Shown: positions 32,066 to 44,444 of the stretch, one piece after another | Layout of the letters: every line of letters begins with the position of its first letter | Numbering within the stretch: the first letter of the stretch is position 1 | From: Sarcocystis neurona | Taxonomy: Eukaryota > Apicomplexa > Conoidasida > Eucoccidiorida > Sarcocystidae | Assembly: GCA_000727475.1 (NCBI GenBank) | Contig: KL647308.1 | Coordinates: 1,740,042-1,804,041 of the forward strand | DNA: 64,000 nucleotides | Direction: 5' to 3' | Program-made: the position numbers and the translations under genes | Notes under the pieces: generated by a model | Databases searched by the model: none | What the model was told of the DNA's origin: nothing | What the model saw: only the letters and a program-made list of their open reading frames with translations

Positions 32066-32259
32066 TGTGTGGCAGGAGTTGGCTGCGGCTCCTGCGTCGG
32101 CTGCTGCGGCAACGCGACTTCTGCTGCGGTGGCTGCTGCTGCAGTTGCTGCTGCTGCCTACGAAGAAAACCGCCCTGCCCCGCGGCTGTCGGGCAGGACC
32201 TGCAGAACTCCTACTGCTGCTGCTCCCGTGGGATTGCCCTGCTGCCGCCTCCTGCCACT

Positions 32260-32420
32260 GCTGCTGTCTGCTGCCATTGCTGCTGCCTGCTGCCGTGGTT
32301 GCTGCCTGTTGCCATGGTTGCTGCCTGCTGCCATGGTTGCTGCCTGCTGCCCTGGCTGCTGCCACTGCTGCTGCCTGCTGCCTGCTGCCACCGCTGCTGC
32401 CTGCTGCCATTGCTGCCGCC
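32260..32420. repeat. Second 19-bp tandem repeat
   Basis: About four good units of GGTTGCTGCCTGCTGCCAT from 32,281 to 32,360, with degenerate copies on each side. The period is the same as at 7.6-8.5 kb but the sequence differs. Confidence 0.8.
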
Positions 32421-32449
32421 TGCTGCTTCGATGACCAGTATATGCGTAC

Positions 32450-32531
32450 CGCCTGACGTGTTGCTGCTTCTTGCTGCTGCAGCTCAGCAGCATGCCCCTC
32501 TCTCTCTGCTTCCAGCGTTTCGACGCGGTGT
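32450..32531 (-). CDS. Coiled-coil exon
   Basis: Acceptor TGTGTGAGCAG, phase 2. It encodes HRVETLEAEREGHAAELQQQ followed by EAATRQA, strongly helical and acidic/basic alternating. The donor is GTACGC after GCG (phase 0), compatible with the exon at 30,021. The surrounding sequence is CTG repeat or unique DNA without this character. Confidence 0.5.
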
Positions 32532-32869
32532 CTGCTCACACAACAGCAGCAACGGCAGCGTCACACCCCACAAAAAGTTTCCACCGTCGCCCTTCCTCTT
32601 CCTCTTTCTCCGCCTCCCTCTCCCTTTTTTTCTCAGTGACGCGCCAAGAAAGCAGCAGACCCGCACATGGACGGGACAAAGGCCACATGCGTATGACTGA
32701 GCAAATCTCCCCACACCCCCCATGCATGCGTGCCAGTGACACGTGCTCAACAAGCATGCATGCATATGAAACGAGAGAGGGAGAAGAAGAGGAAGAAACG
32801 GAGGCATATACAAATACAGACGTACGCATGCATGTTTTCAGCACTACATCCACATACACATATGACAGA

Positions 32870-33075
32870 GAGAAAGACAGGCGGATATATATATATATAT
32901 GCGTATGTACGTGTGCATGTCTCTTGAATTATACACATACATATATATAAGAAGAAAGGGGAGAACATATATTTTATACATATATATATATACGTGTATA
33001 TGTATATATGTGGATGCATGAACGTTTTCGGAGTTGTATGTACACATATATATACATATATATACGCGTTGGACA
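32870..33075. repeat. TA-rich microsatellite block
   Basis: (TA)n with ACGTGTATATGTATA steps; no coding potential. Confidence 0.8.
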
Positions 33076-33349
33076 ACGAAGCTGCTGCTGTTTTGCTGTT
33101 TCTATCAAACTTCCTGCGGCTGCTGGTGGTGCTCGGAGATATCCTCACTTCGCCTACGTTTTTAACTGCAGCTGCACCTCACATAAAGCTGCTGCTCCTG
33201 ACCCTTCTTCTCCTCCTCCTGCTGCTCCTCACTCTGCTGCTGCTGCGACGGGGAGTACTACGCCCACTGCTGCCAGTCCGCTTCTACTACGACTACAACT
33301 ACTGCTACCCTGCCGCTGCTGCTGCTACAACTTCGATAGCTGGTAACCT

Positions 33350-33538
33350 GCCACCTGCTGTTGCTGTTCGTGCTGCTCCTGTTGCTATTCCTGCTGCTGC
33401 TGCTACTGGTGCAGCGGCGCGTCACAGCAACTTGCTGCTGCTGCTGCGGGGAGATGTGCGGACCAGCTGCCTCGCGGACTGCAGCTACAGCTGCTCGTGT
33501 GGTGCAGTGCTGCCCTTCCGCGGCCTGTGCTTCAGCTG
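33350..33538 (-). CDS. Tentative exon of the coiled-coil gene
   Basis: After GGGTTGACAG the frame reads AEAQAAEGQHCTTRAAVAAV and stays open through a Gln run. Phase 1 at its start fits the phase-1 end of the exon at 33,725-33,908. No convincing donor was chosen; the right partner phase for 32,531 would be 2. The lower limit given is approximate. Confidence 0.22.
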
Positions 33539-33724
33539 CTGTCAACCCGTCGGGTCGCCGCTGCTGCTGCTGCGACGGTCGGCAGTGTCTGCAGAGCAGC
33601 TTCACAGACCCGCACACACATACTCCATCCACACGTGACTCTGTGCCCTGCTGCTTCTTCTTCTCCTCTCTGCTGCTTGTTCTTCTCAGTTCCCCTTTTT
33701 CCCCTGCGGGTGAGCCACACACAC

Positions 33725-33908
33725 CGATAGCGCTGCAGCTCGGCTGCGAAGAAGTTGTCTGCTGCAGCAACTGCAGCAGCAACGCGTTCTGCTGCTGCTC
33801 CTCCCGTCTCTCCTCCTGTGCAGACTCCTGCAGCCACGGCCGCTCCTTTCGCGCCTGCTGCTGCAGCTGCACAGAGGCAAGCGACAGCGCACAGTCTCTC
33901 ATGAGAAG
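33725..33908 (-). CDS. Coiled-coil exon
   Basis: Acceptor GTGCCGCTGCAG, phase 0. It encodes LLMRDCALSLASVQLQQQAR, then a Trp/Glu/Gln-rich stretch with WLQESAQEERREEQQQ and LLLQLLQQTTSSQPSC. The donor is GTGTGTG in phase 1. The frame also extends upstream to an ATG at 33,938, so the exon start is uncertain. The amphipathic Q/E/L pattern matches the other minus-strand exons. Confidence 0.42.
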
Positions 33909-34119
33909 CTGCAGCGGCACAAGTGCCTCACAACGCATGCGCGACCCTCCCTACACGTCTCTTCTCGAGAGAAAGACAAAACAGCCGCGGCAGCAGCACC
34001 GCAGCAGAGACAAATGCCAACATAAACACACGAGTCAACATTTAAAAAATTCCACGCGCGAGGCAGCAGCTTCATCACACGTCCGACTGCGGCGACTCCA
34101 CCATGTCTCTCTGTATACG

Positions 34120-34783
34120 TAAGTCGTCTCTACATATACATATACATATATATACATATATATATATATACACACGCATTATATGCAGATACATACATAC
34201 ATGCAGATAGATATATACATAGATATACATACATACATCTATATATACATATGTGGATATATGTATATATACATATATATATACATATATACGTAGATAC
34301 ACATACATACATATATATATACATATATACATATATATACGTAAATATATATACATATATATATGTATAGTTGCGTAAACGTTATATGTTTACAGGCGTG
34401 TATGTGGAAGAGATGAAAATGAAGAGGAGAAAACCTGCAAATCTTCGTGAGAGACACGACAGCAGCAACAGCAGATGTAACAGCGCCACCCCCCCCCCCC
34501 CACCACACGCTCCACATACATATGTACATTTTATCTTTCCCTACAATATATATATTTATACATATATATATATATAGGGAGACATATGTTCTACACACAC
34601 TCGTCCATAATATCTAATATTAGTATACGCATACATATGTACATGTATATATACATATATAGATAGATATATAGGTAGATACAGATATAAGTACACGTAG
34701 GCAAGACACTTGTCCCAGTGTATCAACACGTATACACATATATATATATGCATATGCGTATGTGTATATATATATATGTACAC

Positions 34784-34820
<37 letters not shown>

Positions 34821-34960
34821 GCGAAGACACTTGCCAGAGACACACACACGTTTACATATTACCGATGCGTATATATATGTTTGTGCATGTATATGTATAC
34901 ATCCATAGGTTGATATGTATATATGCATATAAATTTGAATAGAGGTATATGTATATAGAG
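34120..34960. repeat. TA-rich blocks around a short unique island
   Basis: Two TA/ATACATAC blocks (34,120-34,370 and 34,540-34,960) flank about 170 bases of unique DNA with a 14-base C run near 34,488. No gene is seen. Confidence 0.8.
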
Positions 34961-35229
34961 AGTTGTTCTCCAGAGTTTTCCATCCTCGCTATGCGTGTCT
35001 CTCCGTGTGTGAGTCTCGATTTATGCACCTGCGAAGGGAGACGGAGACACACGGCCGAGCAGCAGCTGCTGCGCGCGGGCAGGGCAGCACAGAAGTGGGG
35101 GGCGCGCAGGAGAATTTTGCAGCTGAAACGAACGAAGTGACAGCAGCCGCGAGTTGTCTGCAGCACCGCAACGGCGGTTGGCGTCTCCCACTCCGCTGTT
35201 CACAGAACTGTGGGGCAGTCCTACAAATA

Positions 35230-35550
35230 CGGACATATTGATAGATATAAACCGATGCACATAGATATAGATATAGAGGCAGGTAGATATAGTTAGATAT
35301 AGATATAGATATAGGTGAACATAGATAGATAGCGATATGGTTGGATATATCTATATATATACGTAGATATATAGATATAGATATAGATAGACCTAGACAG
35401 AGATATAGGATAAATAGGATGGATAGATAGGATGGATAGATTGGATAGATAGATGGATAGGATGTATACACAGATAGGATAGATGGATGGAGAGGATAGA
35501 TAGACAGACAAATGAATATAGAGAGATAGACAGGATAGACAGAGATGCCA
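35230..35550. repeat. GATA/GGATAGATAGAT microsatellite
   Basis: Interrupted GATAGATA and GATATAGATATA repeats with GGATAGATGGATA steps, strand-asymmetric (purine-rich on plus). Non-coding. Confidence 0.88.
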
Positions 35551-36168
35551 ACAGGCGTCGAGGTGGCGAGGTACGCGCATCGCGATATTTGTGAGGAAAA
35601 GTATTTGCATGCGCGAAGGCAGCTAGAGAAGTGTGTGTCACTACGCAGATGGCTGCAGAGGTGTGGCGGCGTCGAACAGGCAGCAGCAACACGGACCGAC
35701 GCCTGCAGCCCGACCTGCAGCAGTAGCACAGTTGCAGCAGTGCCAGGAGCGACGCAGACGCAGAGCAGCAGCAGCAGCCACCGCCGAGGCCGCCCACACA
35801 GCAGGCAACAGAGCAGCAGCAGCAGGCAGCACAGAAGCAACAGCAGCAGCAGACACAGCCGCAGCAGCCGCACAGGACCAGGAGCAGCAGCAGCTGCGTT
35901 CCGGGAGCAGCAGCAGCAGAAACAGAAGCAGCAGCAGCAAACGCGGGGGTACCAACAGCAGCAGAGACAGAGAAGAAAAAGGAGGAGGACGGGGAGGAGG
36001 AGCAGTGGTGGAGAACGGCAGCAGCTGGAGCAGAAGACATCAGTGGCAGCTGCAGCGCCCGTTCTGCGCAAGAGCACCTGCAGCGGCACGAGACGCAGCA
36101 GCAACAGCAGGTGGTGGCCACGCGCTGCTTCTGGGGGCAGCTGCAGCAAGAATCAGCTGCTGGCTTAC
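35551..36168. other. CAG-rich stretch, presumed intron
   Basis: Plus-strand CAG/minus-strand CTG repeats with conflicting open frames. On the minus strand it follows the GTAAGC donor at 36,168 of the Gln-rich coiled-coil gene, so it is best read as intron. Confidence 0.45.
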
Positions 36169-36300
36169 CGTCGGGGACGTGATTTTCTCTGACAGCCGAA
36201 GAAGTCTCCTGCTGCTCTTCTTGCTGCTGTTGCTGCAGCAGCAGCTGCCGGACTTGTCTGCCCAGCAGCCGGCGTTCTGTGCGTTCCTGGTGCAATGCCG
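36169..36300 (-). CDS. Second exon of the Gln-rich coiled-coil gene
   Basis: Acceptor GGGTGGCACTGCAG with phase 1 matches the phase-1 end of the first exon, giving ETELRAALHQERTERRLLGR across the junction, then QVRQLLLQQQQQEEQQET and RENHVPDG. It ends at a consensus GTAAGC donor, again phase 1 (132 bases). Helical, charged and Gln-rich, it continues the coiled coil without a break. Further 3' exons should lie at lower coordinates, possibly those at 28.0-33.9 kb. Confidence 0.6.
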
Positions 36301-37240
36301 CTGCAGTGCCACCCCACAGCGATCCGACAGAAGCAGCAGACTCACACTTCCATGTGCACGCCCGCATATATATATATGTGTAAACAGGTATATTCATAAG
36401 CTGCACAAACCTGTGGAGGGACATCTACATGAAAATTTACATGTGTGGGTTTGCAGGGGCACCTGGTTGCAGGCACGCTTTGGCTTGAAAAGAAAGACCA
36501 GCAGCCACAAATACTTCCGCAAGTTCATCGCGTCAACAGGTGCATGTCTTCTTCTGATTTACCAGTACACGCTCCAACCGTATCTGTCTTTCTCTCTTTC
36601 TTCTCCATTTCTCTCTCCATCTACATGTGCACCTATACTTTGTTTGTGACCTCTGTTGCATGCACTACAGACTGGTAGCAGCTCCATACATACAGAGAGA
36701 CCGCCCCTTGCGTGGGAGATTTGGGACGGTTGCAGTTGACCAGTAGCAGCAGCAACAGCAGCAGCAACAGCAGCAGCAGAAGCGACAGCAGCAGCAGCGG
36801 CAGCAGCAGCAGCGGCAGCAGCAGCAGCGGCAGCAGCAGCAGCGGCAGCAGCAGCAGCGGCAGCAGCAGTGACAATAGCAGCAGCAGTGACAACAGCAGC
36901 AGCAGTGACAACAGCAGCAGCAGTGACAACAGCAGCAGCAGTGACAACAGCAGCAGCAGCGACAGCTGGAGCAGCAGCGACGGCACCAGCAACAGCAGCG
37001 CAGGTCACCAGCTGCAGCGGCGACAGGAGTATAGCAGAGCGGCAACGGCAGCAACTGCCAGCAGGTGGAACACCAGCAGGGGCGAGAGCAGCAGCAGCAG
37101 GAGCAGCAGCAGCACCAGAGCGTTGTATGGAGGCGGTGGAAAGTCTCGCAGAAGCAACAGGGGTCGGGAAGGGCGAAACTGCTGTTGCATGCGCATTAGC
37201 AGCAACAGCTGTTTGAGCAGCAGCAGCAGACGCAGCTCAC
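36301..37240. other. Intron with nearly pure CAG array
   Basis: From GTGAGC (minus) at 37,240 to the acceptor at 36,301. It holds a dense array of CAG with GGCAGC, GACAACAGC and AGTGACAAC steps at about 36,740-37,010, plus a unique pyrimidine-rich stretch. Confidence 0.6.
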
Positions 37241-40200
37241 CGCGGAGCTCTGTCTCGCATGCATCCTGCTGCTGCTGTGCGGCTGCTTGTTGGGCTGCTG
37301 CGTCCTGCTCTTGCTGAGCCAGCAGCTTCTCTAGCTGCTGGACTTGCTGTTGATGTTGCTTCTGTGCTGCCTGTTGCAGTTGTAGAAAGGTCGCTTCGCA
37401 TCGCTCAAGCAGCACCTGAGCCTCCTGCCGCTGCTCCTGGAGCAGCTGCTCTGCATCCGTGACTTGCACGCGCAGCTGCTGCAGCTCGGCTTGCTGCTCC
37501 TGCACCTTCTGCTGCAACCGTTGCTGCTCCTCCGCGGCCCTCGCTCGCGCCCCCTCTTCTGCCTGCTGCTGCTCCCACCGCTGCTGCTCCAGCTCCTCCT
37601 GCAGGGCCCTGTGTTTGGTTCTCAACTGCTCTTCCTGTCTCGCCACACAGCGCTCGCGTTGTTCGAGCCCCTGCTGCTGCTGCTGCAGCGACTGCAGCTG
37701 CTGCGCCACCAACTCCTGCCGCTGCTTCGCGTCCCACTGCTCCAGCTCCATCGCGTCCTGCTGCTGCCTCAGTTCTTCGCGCTGCTGCTCTACACTCCGC
37801 TGGCGCTGTTTTACCGCCTGCTCCTGCTGCTCGAGTCGGCGCTGGTGCTGCTCCAACGCCTGCTGCTGCTTCCTGAGCACCTGCTGCTGCTCTGCAACCC
37901 CCTGGTCGTGCTGCTTCGCCTTCTGCTGTTGTTCGTGGAGCGCCCGCTCCTGCTGCCGCAGCTTCTCCTTCTGTCGGTCCAGCTGCTCCTGCTGCTCCTG
38001 CAGCTTCTTTTGTTGTTCAACAAGAAGCATCCGCTGCTGCTGCACAGCAGCCTGCTGTTCCTCCAACGCTTGCTGCTTCCGCGACATCTCCTGCTGTTGC
38101 TGCTCCACACCCCGTTGCTGCACTTCCAGCTGCTGCAGCTGCAACGCTGCTTCCACCTGCTGCTGCTGCTGCTGCGCTGCTTCCAGCCGCTGCTGCTTCT
38201 GCGTTTTCTCCTTCTCATGCGACTCTTGCTCTTGCTGTTGCGGCAGCGATTGGGTCACCGCAAACTGCTGTTGCTGCCCTTCCTGCTGCCGAAGAAAAAC
38301 CCGCGTCTTCTGTTGCAGTGCCTCCCCCTCCTTCTCCTCATACCGTGACCCCGGCGTCTCCCGCTGCTCCTTCGCCCGCTGCTGCTCTAGCTGTGCTCCT
38401 TCCCGTTGCTGCTCTCGCCGCGCTTCTTCCCGCTGCTGCTCTCCCTGCTGCTGCTGAACATCCTGCTGCCACCGCTCAAAACGCAGCTGCGCCTCGCCGT
38501 CTTCTCTTCGCTGTTGCTGGTGCTGCTCGAACTGCTGCTGTCGCTGCTGCTGCTCGTGCGGGTCCTGCAGCAGCTTCGACTTCTCGCCCTGCGAGGCCTG
38601 CGTCTCCTCCTCCTTCCCCTGCGACACTGGCGACTGCAGCTGTTGCTGCTGTTGCTGCTGTGACTGCTGCTGATGCAGTCGCTCCTGCGCAGCAGCTTCT
38701 TCGAAGACTTCGACGAGCATTTCGTCGGAAGCCGTGCTACGAAAAGCAGCAGCAGTCTCAGTTGCAGCACCTCCGGCCGCAGCAGCAGCAGCGGCATGCA
38801 GAGCCTTTGCTGCTGCAGCAGCAGCACCGGCAGGAGCAGGTTTCTCAGCAGCAACACCAACAGCAGCACCCCTCGCAGCAGCAGCTGTACGTGTCGTGCA
38901 CGAATTAACGAAAAAGGCGTTTGCATTTTCAACAACAGCAGCAGCTCCCTCTACCCTCTCGGCGCGAGACTTCTGCTGCTGCTTCTCTTCCTCTGGCACT
39001 GCAGTGATATCCCGCTGCTGCTGCGCCGCCTCTCTCTCCCACATTTCTTCGTTCTGATACGGCCTCCCCTGCTGCTGCTGCTCCTCTTCCTTCTGCCGCT
39101 TCTGCTCTAGCTGCTGCTGCTGCAGCTCCACCTCGTGCTGCTGCTGTTCCTGCGCCTGCAACGACTGCTCCTGCTGCTGCTCTGCCTCTTCCTCTTTCTG
39201 CATGTGTTTCTCCTGATGCTGCTCTTCCGGCTCCCGCTGCTGCTCCTGTTGCTCCTCCGACTCCCCGTGCTGCTCCTGCTGCTCGTCCGACTCCCCCTGC
39301 TGCTCCCGCTGCTGTCTCTCTTTGGCCTTCTCCTGAGACTGCTGCTGCTTTTCTTCTTCCTCCCGCTGCTGCTGCTTTGCCGAAGGCGTGTCTACGTCGA
39401 GGTCAAAATCGACGTCCCAGACGCCGAACGGCTCGCCTACGTCTGCCGCTGCTTCTTCATTAGCAAAGACACCGTTCTGCTGCTGGCTTTTCTTCTCCTT
39501 CTCTTCCGGCTGCTGCTGCGTTTGCTTCTCCTGTTGTTCCGCGAGCTGTTGCACTGCAGCCACATGCAGGGACACGCATTCCTGCTGTTGCTGCTGTTGG
39601 CCGTCGCACAGCAAAAGCTGCTCTCCCCACTGCTGCTGCGGTTGCTGCTCCTTCCCTGTCCCCTGGTGCTGCTCGCCCCACTGCTGCTGCGGTTGCTGCT
39701 CCTCCCCTGTCCCCTGCTGCTGCTCTCCCCACTGCTGCACGTAGAGCTCTTCGAACTCCTGCTGCGGCTGTTTCTCGTCTCGCAGGTCGATTCGCTGCTG
39801 CTCCGGCGCCACCGGGCCCCGCCCGCCGTGCTGCTGCTTCTCTGCCGCTGGCACTTCCGGAGCCTGCTGCTCCCGCGTCTTCTGCTCCTGCTGCTTCTCC
39901 TCGTCCGCATGCAGCAGCAGCCCTTCCTGCTGCTGCGCTGCTTCTCCCCACTGCCGCTCTGTTTCTGTCCACTGCTGCTGCGTTGTGTCCTCTTTCTCCG
40001 TCTGCTGTTGGCCACTTTTGTCGAGCCGTCCCTCCTGCTGCTGCTGCTGCAGCTCTTGCAACGCGAGCTGCAGCGCGTCTTCTGCGTCGTCCCAAAACGA
40101 CACATCCACGACTTCTCCTCCGTCCTCGTCCTTCTCCTTCTCCCGCTGCTGCTGCTGCTGTTTTTGACTCCCTTCTTGCTGCTGTGAATCACCTCCTGCA

Positions 40201-42530
40201 AGCCACTGCCGCCCCAACTGCTTCTCCCCCTGCTCCTGCTGCTGTAATTGCTGCTTATGCTGCTGCTGCGGTTGCTGCTCACGCTGCTGCTCTTGGTGCT
40301 GCTCATGCTGCTGCTGTGGTCCCTGCTCATGCTGCTGCTGCGGTTGCTGTTCATGCTGCTGCTGCGTCGCCTGTCGCTGCTCACGCTGCTCTTGCGCCGC
40401 CTGTCGTTGCTGCTGCTGCAGCAGCATCTGCTTCCAAATGTCTTCCTTCTGTGGCCCGTTTGTGCGTCTCGCATGCGGCCAGGGCGCTCTGTTGTCTTCA
40501 CTCCCTTCCGTCAACTCCTCCTCTCTCGCTTTCTGCTTCTGCCGCTGTTCCTGCAGCCAGTGTCGCACTTCCTGCTGTCCTTTCTCCTGCTGCTGCTGTT
40601 GCTGCTGCAGCCCCGCCTGCTCCTCAGGGAGGTGCTCCTCCTGCATCACAGCAGGCTGCTGTTGCCGCTTCGCAACGCCGCCGTCCTGCTGCTGGTAGAT
40701 CGCGTCCTGCTGCTGTAGGAAATGCTGTTGCTGCTCTATAACCTGCTCCGGCTGCTCCGCAAGCTCCTGTCGCTGCTCCTGACGCTGCTGGTGCTGCTGT
40801 GCTGCAGGGGGCCGCTCCGCTGCAGGCTGCTGCTGTATTGGCTGCGGCTTGACAAACTGCTGCTGATGCAGCAGTGTTCCTGGCTGTTGGCTTCCTCCTG
40901 CCTTTTCCTCTTTCTCCTGTTCTTCCTCCCAGTCGCACGTGTCATCTCCCCATGCCCAAGCGTCTATTTCTTCAGCAACTACTTCCTGCTGTCTCTCCTG
41001 CTGCTCCTTCTCTTGGTGCTGCTGCTCTGCGTGCTGCTGCCGCTTCTTGCCGTGGTGCTCCTCCGGATCTTGCTGCTCCTGTTGCGACTGCTGCTCGTTT
41101 TGTTGCTGCTGTTCCGTCCCTTCTTGATTCTTCTTCTCCTGCACTTGCTGCGTCTGCAGCAACCGCAGAGAATCTTCTCGTATACTGGCAGCAGGAGAAG
41201 ACGCGGCAAGTGTTGAAAAGCTGTGGGGTAGACTTCCAACTGCAGGCGAGAAAACTCGCTCCCGACCTTTCACGCGTGGAGCCTCAGCAGCAGCAGCAGC
41301 AGGAAGGGAAGAAGGAACTGCTGCGGGTCCTGCTGCTGTCAGCCTGTTGCTCTCCAGCTGCGTTGCAGCAGTGTCGCCGTCGTAGGCTCCCAGCAGCAGC
41401 TTTTCCTTCCCTGAGACGACCTCCCACTGCTGTTCTTCCGCCTGCGGCTGCAGCAGCACGTCTTGCTGCTGCTTTTGTTGTTGCTCTTGTTGCTGCTCCT
41501 GCTGCTGCTCTTGCTGCTTCTGCTGTTGCTCTCGCTGCTGCTGCTGGTGGAGCCGTTTTATTTGGTTCCGCGGCTGGGCACCGTCCCCCTGCTGCATCTG
41601 CAGCTCCGCCGGCTCGAGCTGCCACGTGCAAGGCTGCTGCTGCTGCAACTCTTCCCTCGGCTGTCGCCGCTTCTTTGCTTCCTCCTCCTGCTGCTGCTGT
41701 TGCGTCTGCTGCTGCTGCTCTTCCTCCTCCTCTTGCAGTTGCTCTAGCATGAGCGCATCGCTTTCCCAAGCCGCTGCTATTTCTTCGATGTCCCCAGCAG
41801 CACCGGCAGCACAAGCGCCCACCTGCTGCTGTGCCGAGGTTTCTCCTGCAATTCTTTGCAAAAAGAAGTCCTCCTGGAGCGGCTGCTGCGGCGTAGCGTC
41901 AGAGGCGACTGTCGGGTGGCGCCGGCCCTGGTCGTCCTGTTGTTCAAATTGCTGCTGCTGCTGCTGCGAGGGCGGCTCTGTTGCCTGCGTGTACTGATGC
42001 CGCTGATGGTACCACGCCGCCTGTTGCTTCTGCTGCCGTTCAAGTGTCTGGCCAAGCCGTTGCTGCAGCGCCACCTCCCCCCGCAACTGTACCTGCTGCT
42101 GCTGGTGTACCTGCTGCTGCTGCTGCACTATCTGCTGCTGCTGCTGCTCAATCTGCTGCTGCTGCTCTACCTGCTGCTGCTGCTCTAGTTGTTGCTGTTG
42201 TTGCTGCAGTTGCAACAGCAGCAGCTCGTCTTCGTCGATAGAGTCACCGGCTGCGTCCCAGGACGGAGCAGACAGCGTCCAGCCATCCCGCTGCTGCTGC
42301 TGCTGCAGTCCTCCATGCCACGTTGCTGCTGCGGCAGCAGACTCCCCAGCATCCGCCGACGGCGGAGGCAGCAGCGGCGAAGGAAGGACCCCGGAGGGCA
42401 TCAACGAAGCCGCTGCAGCAGAAGCGGCACGCCGCTGTTGCTGCTGCTGCTGCTCTTGCTGCAAGGAAGTGCTGCTGCTGCTGCCGCTGTCCTCCCGCAG
42501 GACGCTCGCCACAACGCGCGTGAGCCACAT
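37241..42530 (-). CDS. Giant Gln-rich coiled-coil protein, first coding exon
   Basis: 1,763 codons ending in phase 1 at a GTGAGC donor. I chose the ATG at 42,530 (MWLTRVVASVLREDSG) because the 48 codons upstream in the same frame are an artificial-looking Cys/Leu run. About residues 130-1,170 are Gln/Glu-rich with degenerate repeats, including an 18-residue QWGEQ...GTG.EQQPQQ array near 39,620-39,740; residues 1,170-1,260 are Ala-rich; residues 1,280-1,763 are continuous heptad coiled coil (EQQAAVQQQRMLLVEQQKKL style). Five acidic Trp patches stand out at about residues 91 (SWDAAGDSIDEDEL), 255 (AWESDALMLEQL), 526 (AWAWGDDTCDWEEEQ), 813 (FWDDAEDALQLAL) and 1,039 (VWDVDFDLDVD). No catalytic domain is present. 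It could be a golgin-like tether or a cytoskeletal protein; only the coiled-coil nature is certain. Confidence 0.78.
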
Positions 42531-44100
42531 GCTGCCGCCGTCTTGCAGAAGAGGGAAATTCAAAGAAGAGAAGTGCTGCAGCAGGTGCACACCCCGGCAT
42601 CGGCCGCAGCAACACGAGCAGCAGCAGCAGCAGCTACAGGAGCAGCAGCAACAGGGGCAGCACAGCAGCAACACGAGCAGCTGCGGGAGCTACAGGAGCA
42701 GCAGCAGCAGCTACAGGAGTAGCAGCAGCTGCTGCAGGTGCAGCAGCAGCACTGGCGATAGAAAAGGTGTAAGCCGTCGCAGGAGCTTCGGGGAAAAAAG
42801 TTGCTGTACAGACCGCTGGGACTTTTTACGGCAGCGGGGAGGTGCATGGACCAGCAGCTGCAGCGGCAGCAGCGGACGTTGACAGGGGCGCAGCAGCGCA
42901 GCGGGTGCTCAGCAGCGACAGCAGCAAATGCGCTGCGTACCGCAGCAGCTGCCCCTTCCTCTCCCCGTTCGTCCGTTCCCACCAGCAGCAGCCCGACACA
43001 CCGGCAGCAGCAACAGCAGCAGCGGTACGTCCGTGCTGCAACAGCACCCGCGCAGGCGGAACAGCAGCAGCAGAAGGCAACAGCAGCACCAGGCCTCGAT
43101 AGCAGCAGCACTGCGCAGTAGCAGCAGCACTACGAAGCAGCAGCAGCAGAAGAGGGTGGTGGTGCTGCTGCTCGCTGCAGCAGTAGCAAGAAAGAGCAGC
43201 TGCTCGTTGAAAGAGCGCCCGAGCAGTCCCAGCAGCAGCTCCTGCAGGCGGGGCGCCCCATTTATTTGCACCGACGTCTTCACCCCGCAAGAGCTGCAGC
43301 AGCAGAATCCCCGCGCTCACATCGCAGCTCCACCGCTCCTTTCCTCTCCGTCTCTCTATTTCTCTCTCTGTGGTGCGCATGCAAATGCATGTGCATATCT
43401 ACGATTATATGCATGCAGAGTGCAGGAGAGAGGAAGAGAGGGAGATGAGAACTTGTGAAGAGAACCCCTGGAAAGGGCAGCATCTGGTCGTCCCTCTCTG
43501 TGTCCAGCAGCACACACGCGGCGAGCTGACGAGGTGAGCAGCAGCCTGGAAGGGGGGGACGGAGGGCAGCGGAAAAGAGGGATGGAAGCACCGTGCGCAT
43601 GCAGCGCTCGCTGCTGCCCTGTGCGGGTGTGTGTGTGACGGGGAAGGGAGGGGGTTGCGGGTGGGGGGCAGCGCCGCAGAAGCTGCTGCTGTTGCTGCTG
43701 CTGCTGTGTCACCGGGGTTCTCCACGCGCCACTGCTGCTGCAGCAACTTCAAGACGAGCAGACCCCACACCACTTCGACGCAGGCGCAGCAGACGCGAAA
43801 AAGGGGCCCCACGCATGCGGGAAGCAACGCGGAGGAGAACGCGGCCCAAATTTGCCAGCAGAACGCGCATGCAGCGCCCCACACATAAAATGATGAAATA
43901 CGTCCCGGGTCTGCCAGACGGCGTGGGAAGCAACACACACAAACGAGGGGCTCTCCGTTTCGCTGCCCCACACACAGACGCATGCACACCTACAGAAAGT
44001 CACATACACACAGACGCATCTTGTATGTGTGTTGTACAGAGTAGTACATGCATATAAGTGGGCAAAAAGTCACACACATAAAGAAATAAAGAGACAAAGG
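42531..44100. other. Upstream flank of the coiled-coil gene
   Basis: CAG-rich to about 43,200, then mixed sequence with GCATGCA steps. On the minus strand a pyrimidine tract ending TTCTGCAAG lies just upstream of the ATG and could be a 5' UTR acceptor. Frames at 43,405-43,989 (minus) and 43,593-44,057 (plus) are open but unrecognised. Confidence 0.45.
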
Positions 44101-44159
44101 GAGGCAGAATAGACACAAATGGAAAAAGGAACGGAAAGACACGGACCCAAAGACAGAAA

Positions 44160-44410
44160 TACACACATACATACACATATAGGAAGGAAAGGAGAGGGAT
44201 ACAGAGAGATATACACACATACATATATATACATATATATATATACAAAGGAACAGGAAGAGAGGGATACAGAGATATACACATATACATATATATATAC
44301 ATGTATATATATATAAAGGAAGGGGAAGAGAGAGACACAGAGTGAAGTACGGGTATATATATATACCCCTACTAAGAAGGAGAGTGATACAGAGAGATAT
44401 ATACACATAC

Positions 44411-44444
<34 letters not shown>

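Noticed and set aside
30684..32700. Frames of 380-590 codons crossing the 762-base gap
   Set aside because: Most of their length is N; the real sequence on each side is CTG repeat read as Ala, Cys or Leu runs.
35545..35680. Helical-looking plus-strand frame (ARYAHRDICEEKYLHARRQL)
   Set aside because: It is short, lies between a GATA microsatellite and CAG repeat, and has no partner exon; it may be chance.
37464..41752. Plus-strand poly-Leu, poly-Cys and poly-Ala frames
   Set aside because: They are antisense shadows of the Gln-rich coiled-coil exon, which alone shows heptads and mixed composition.
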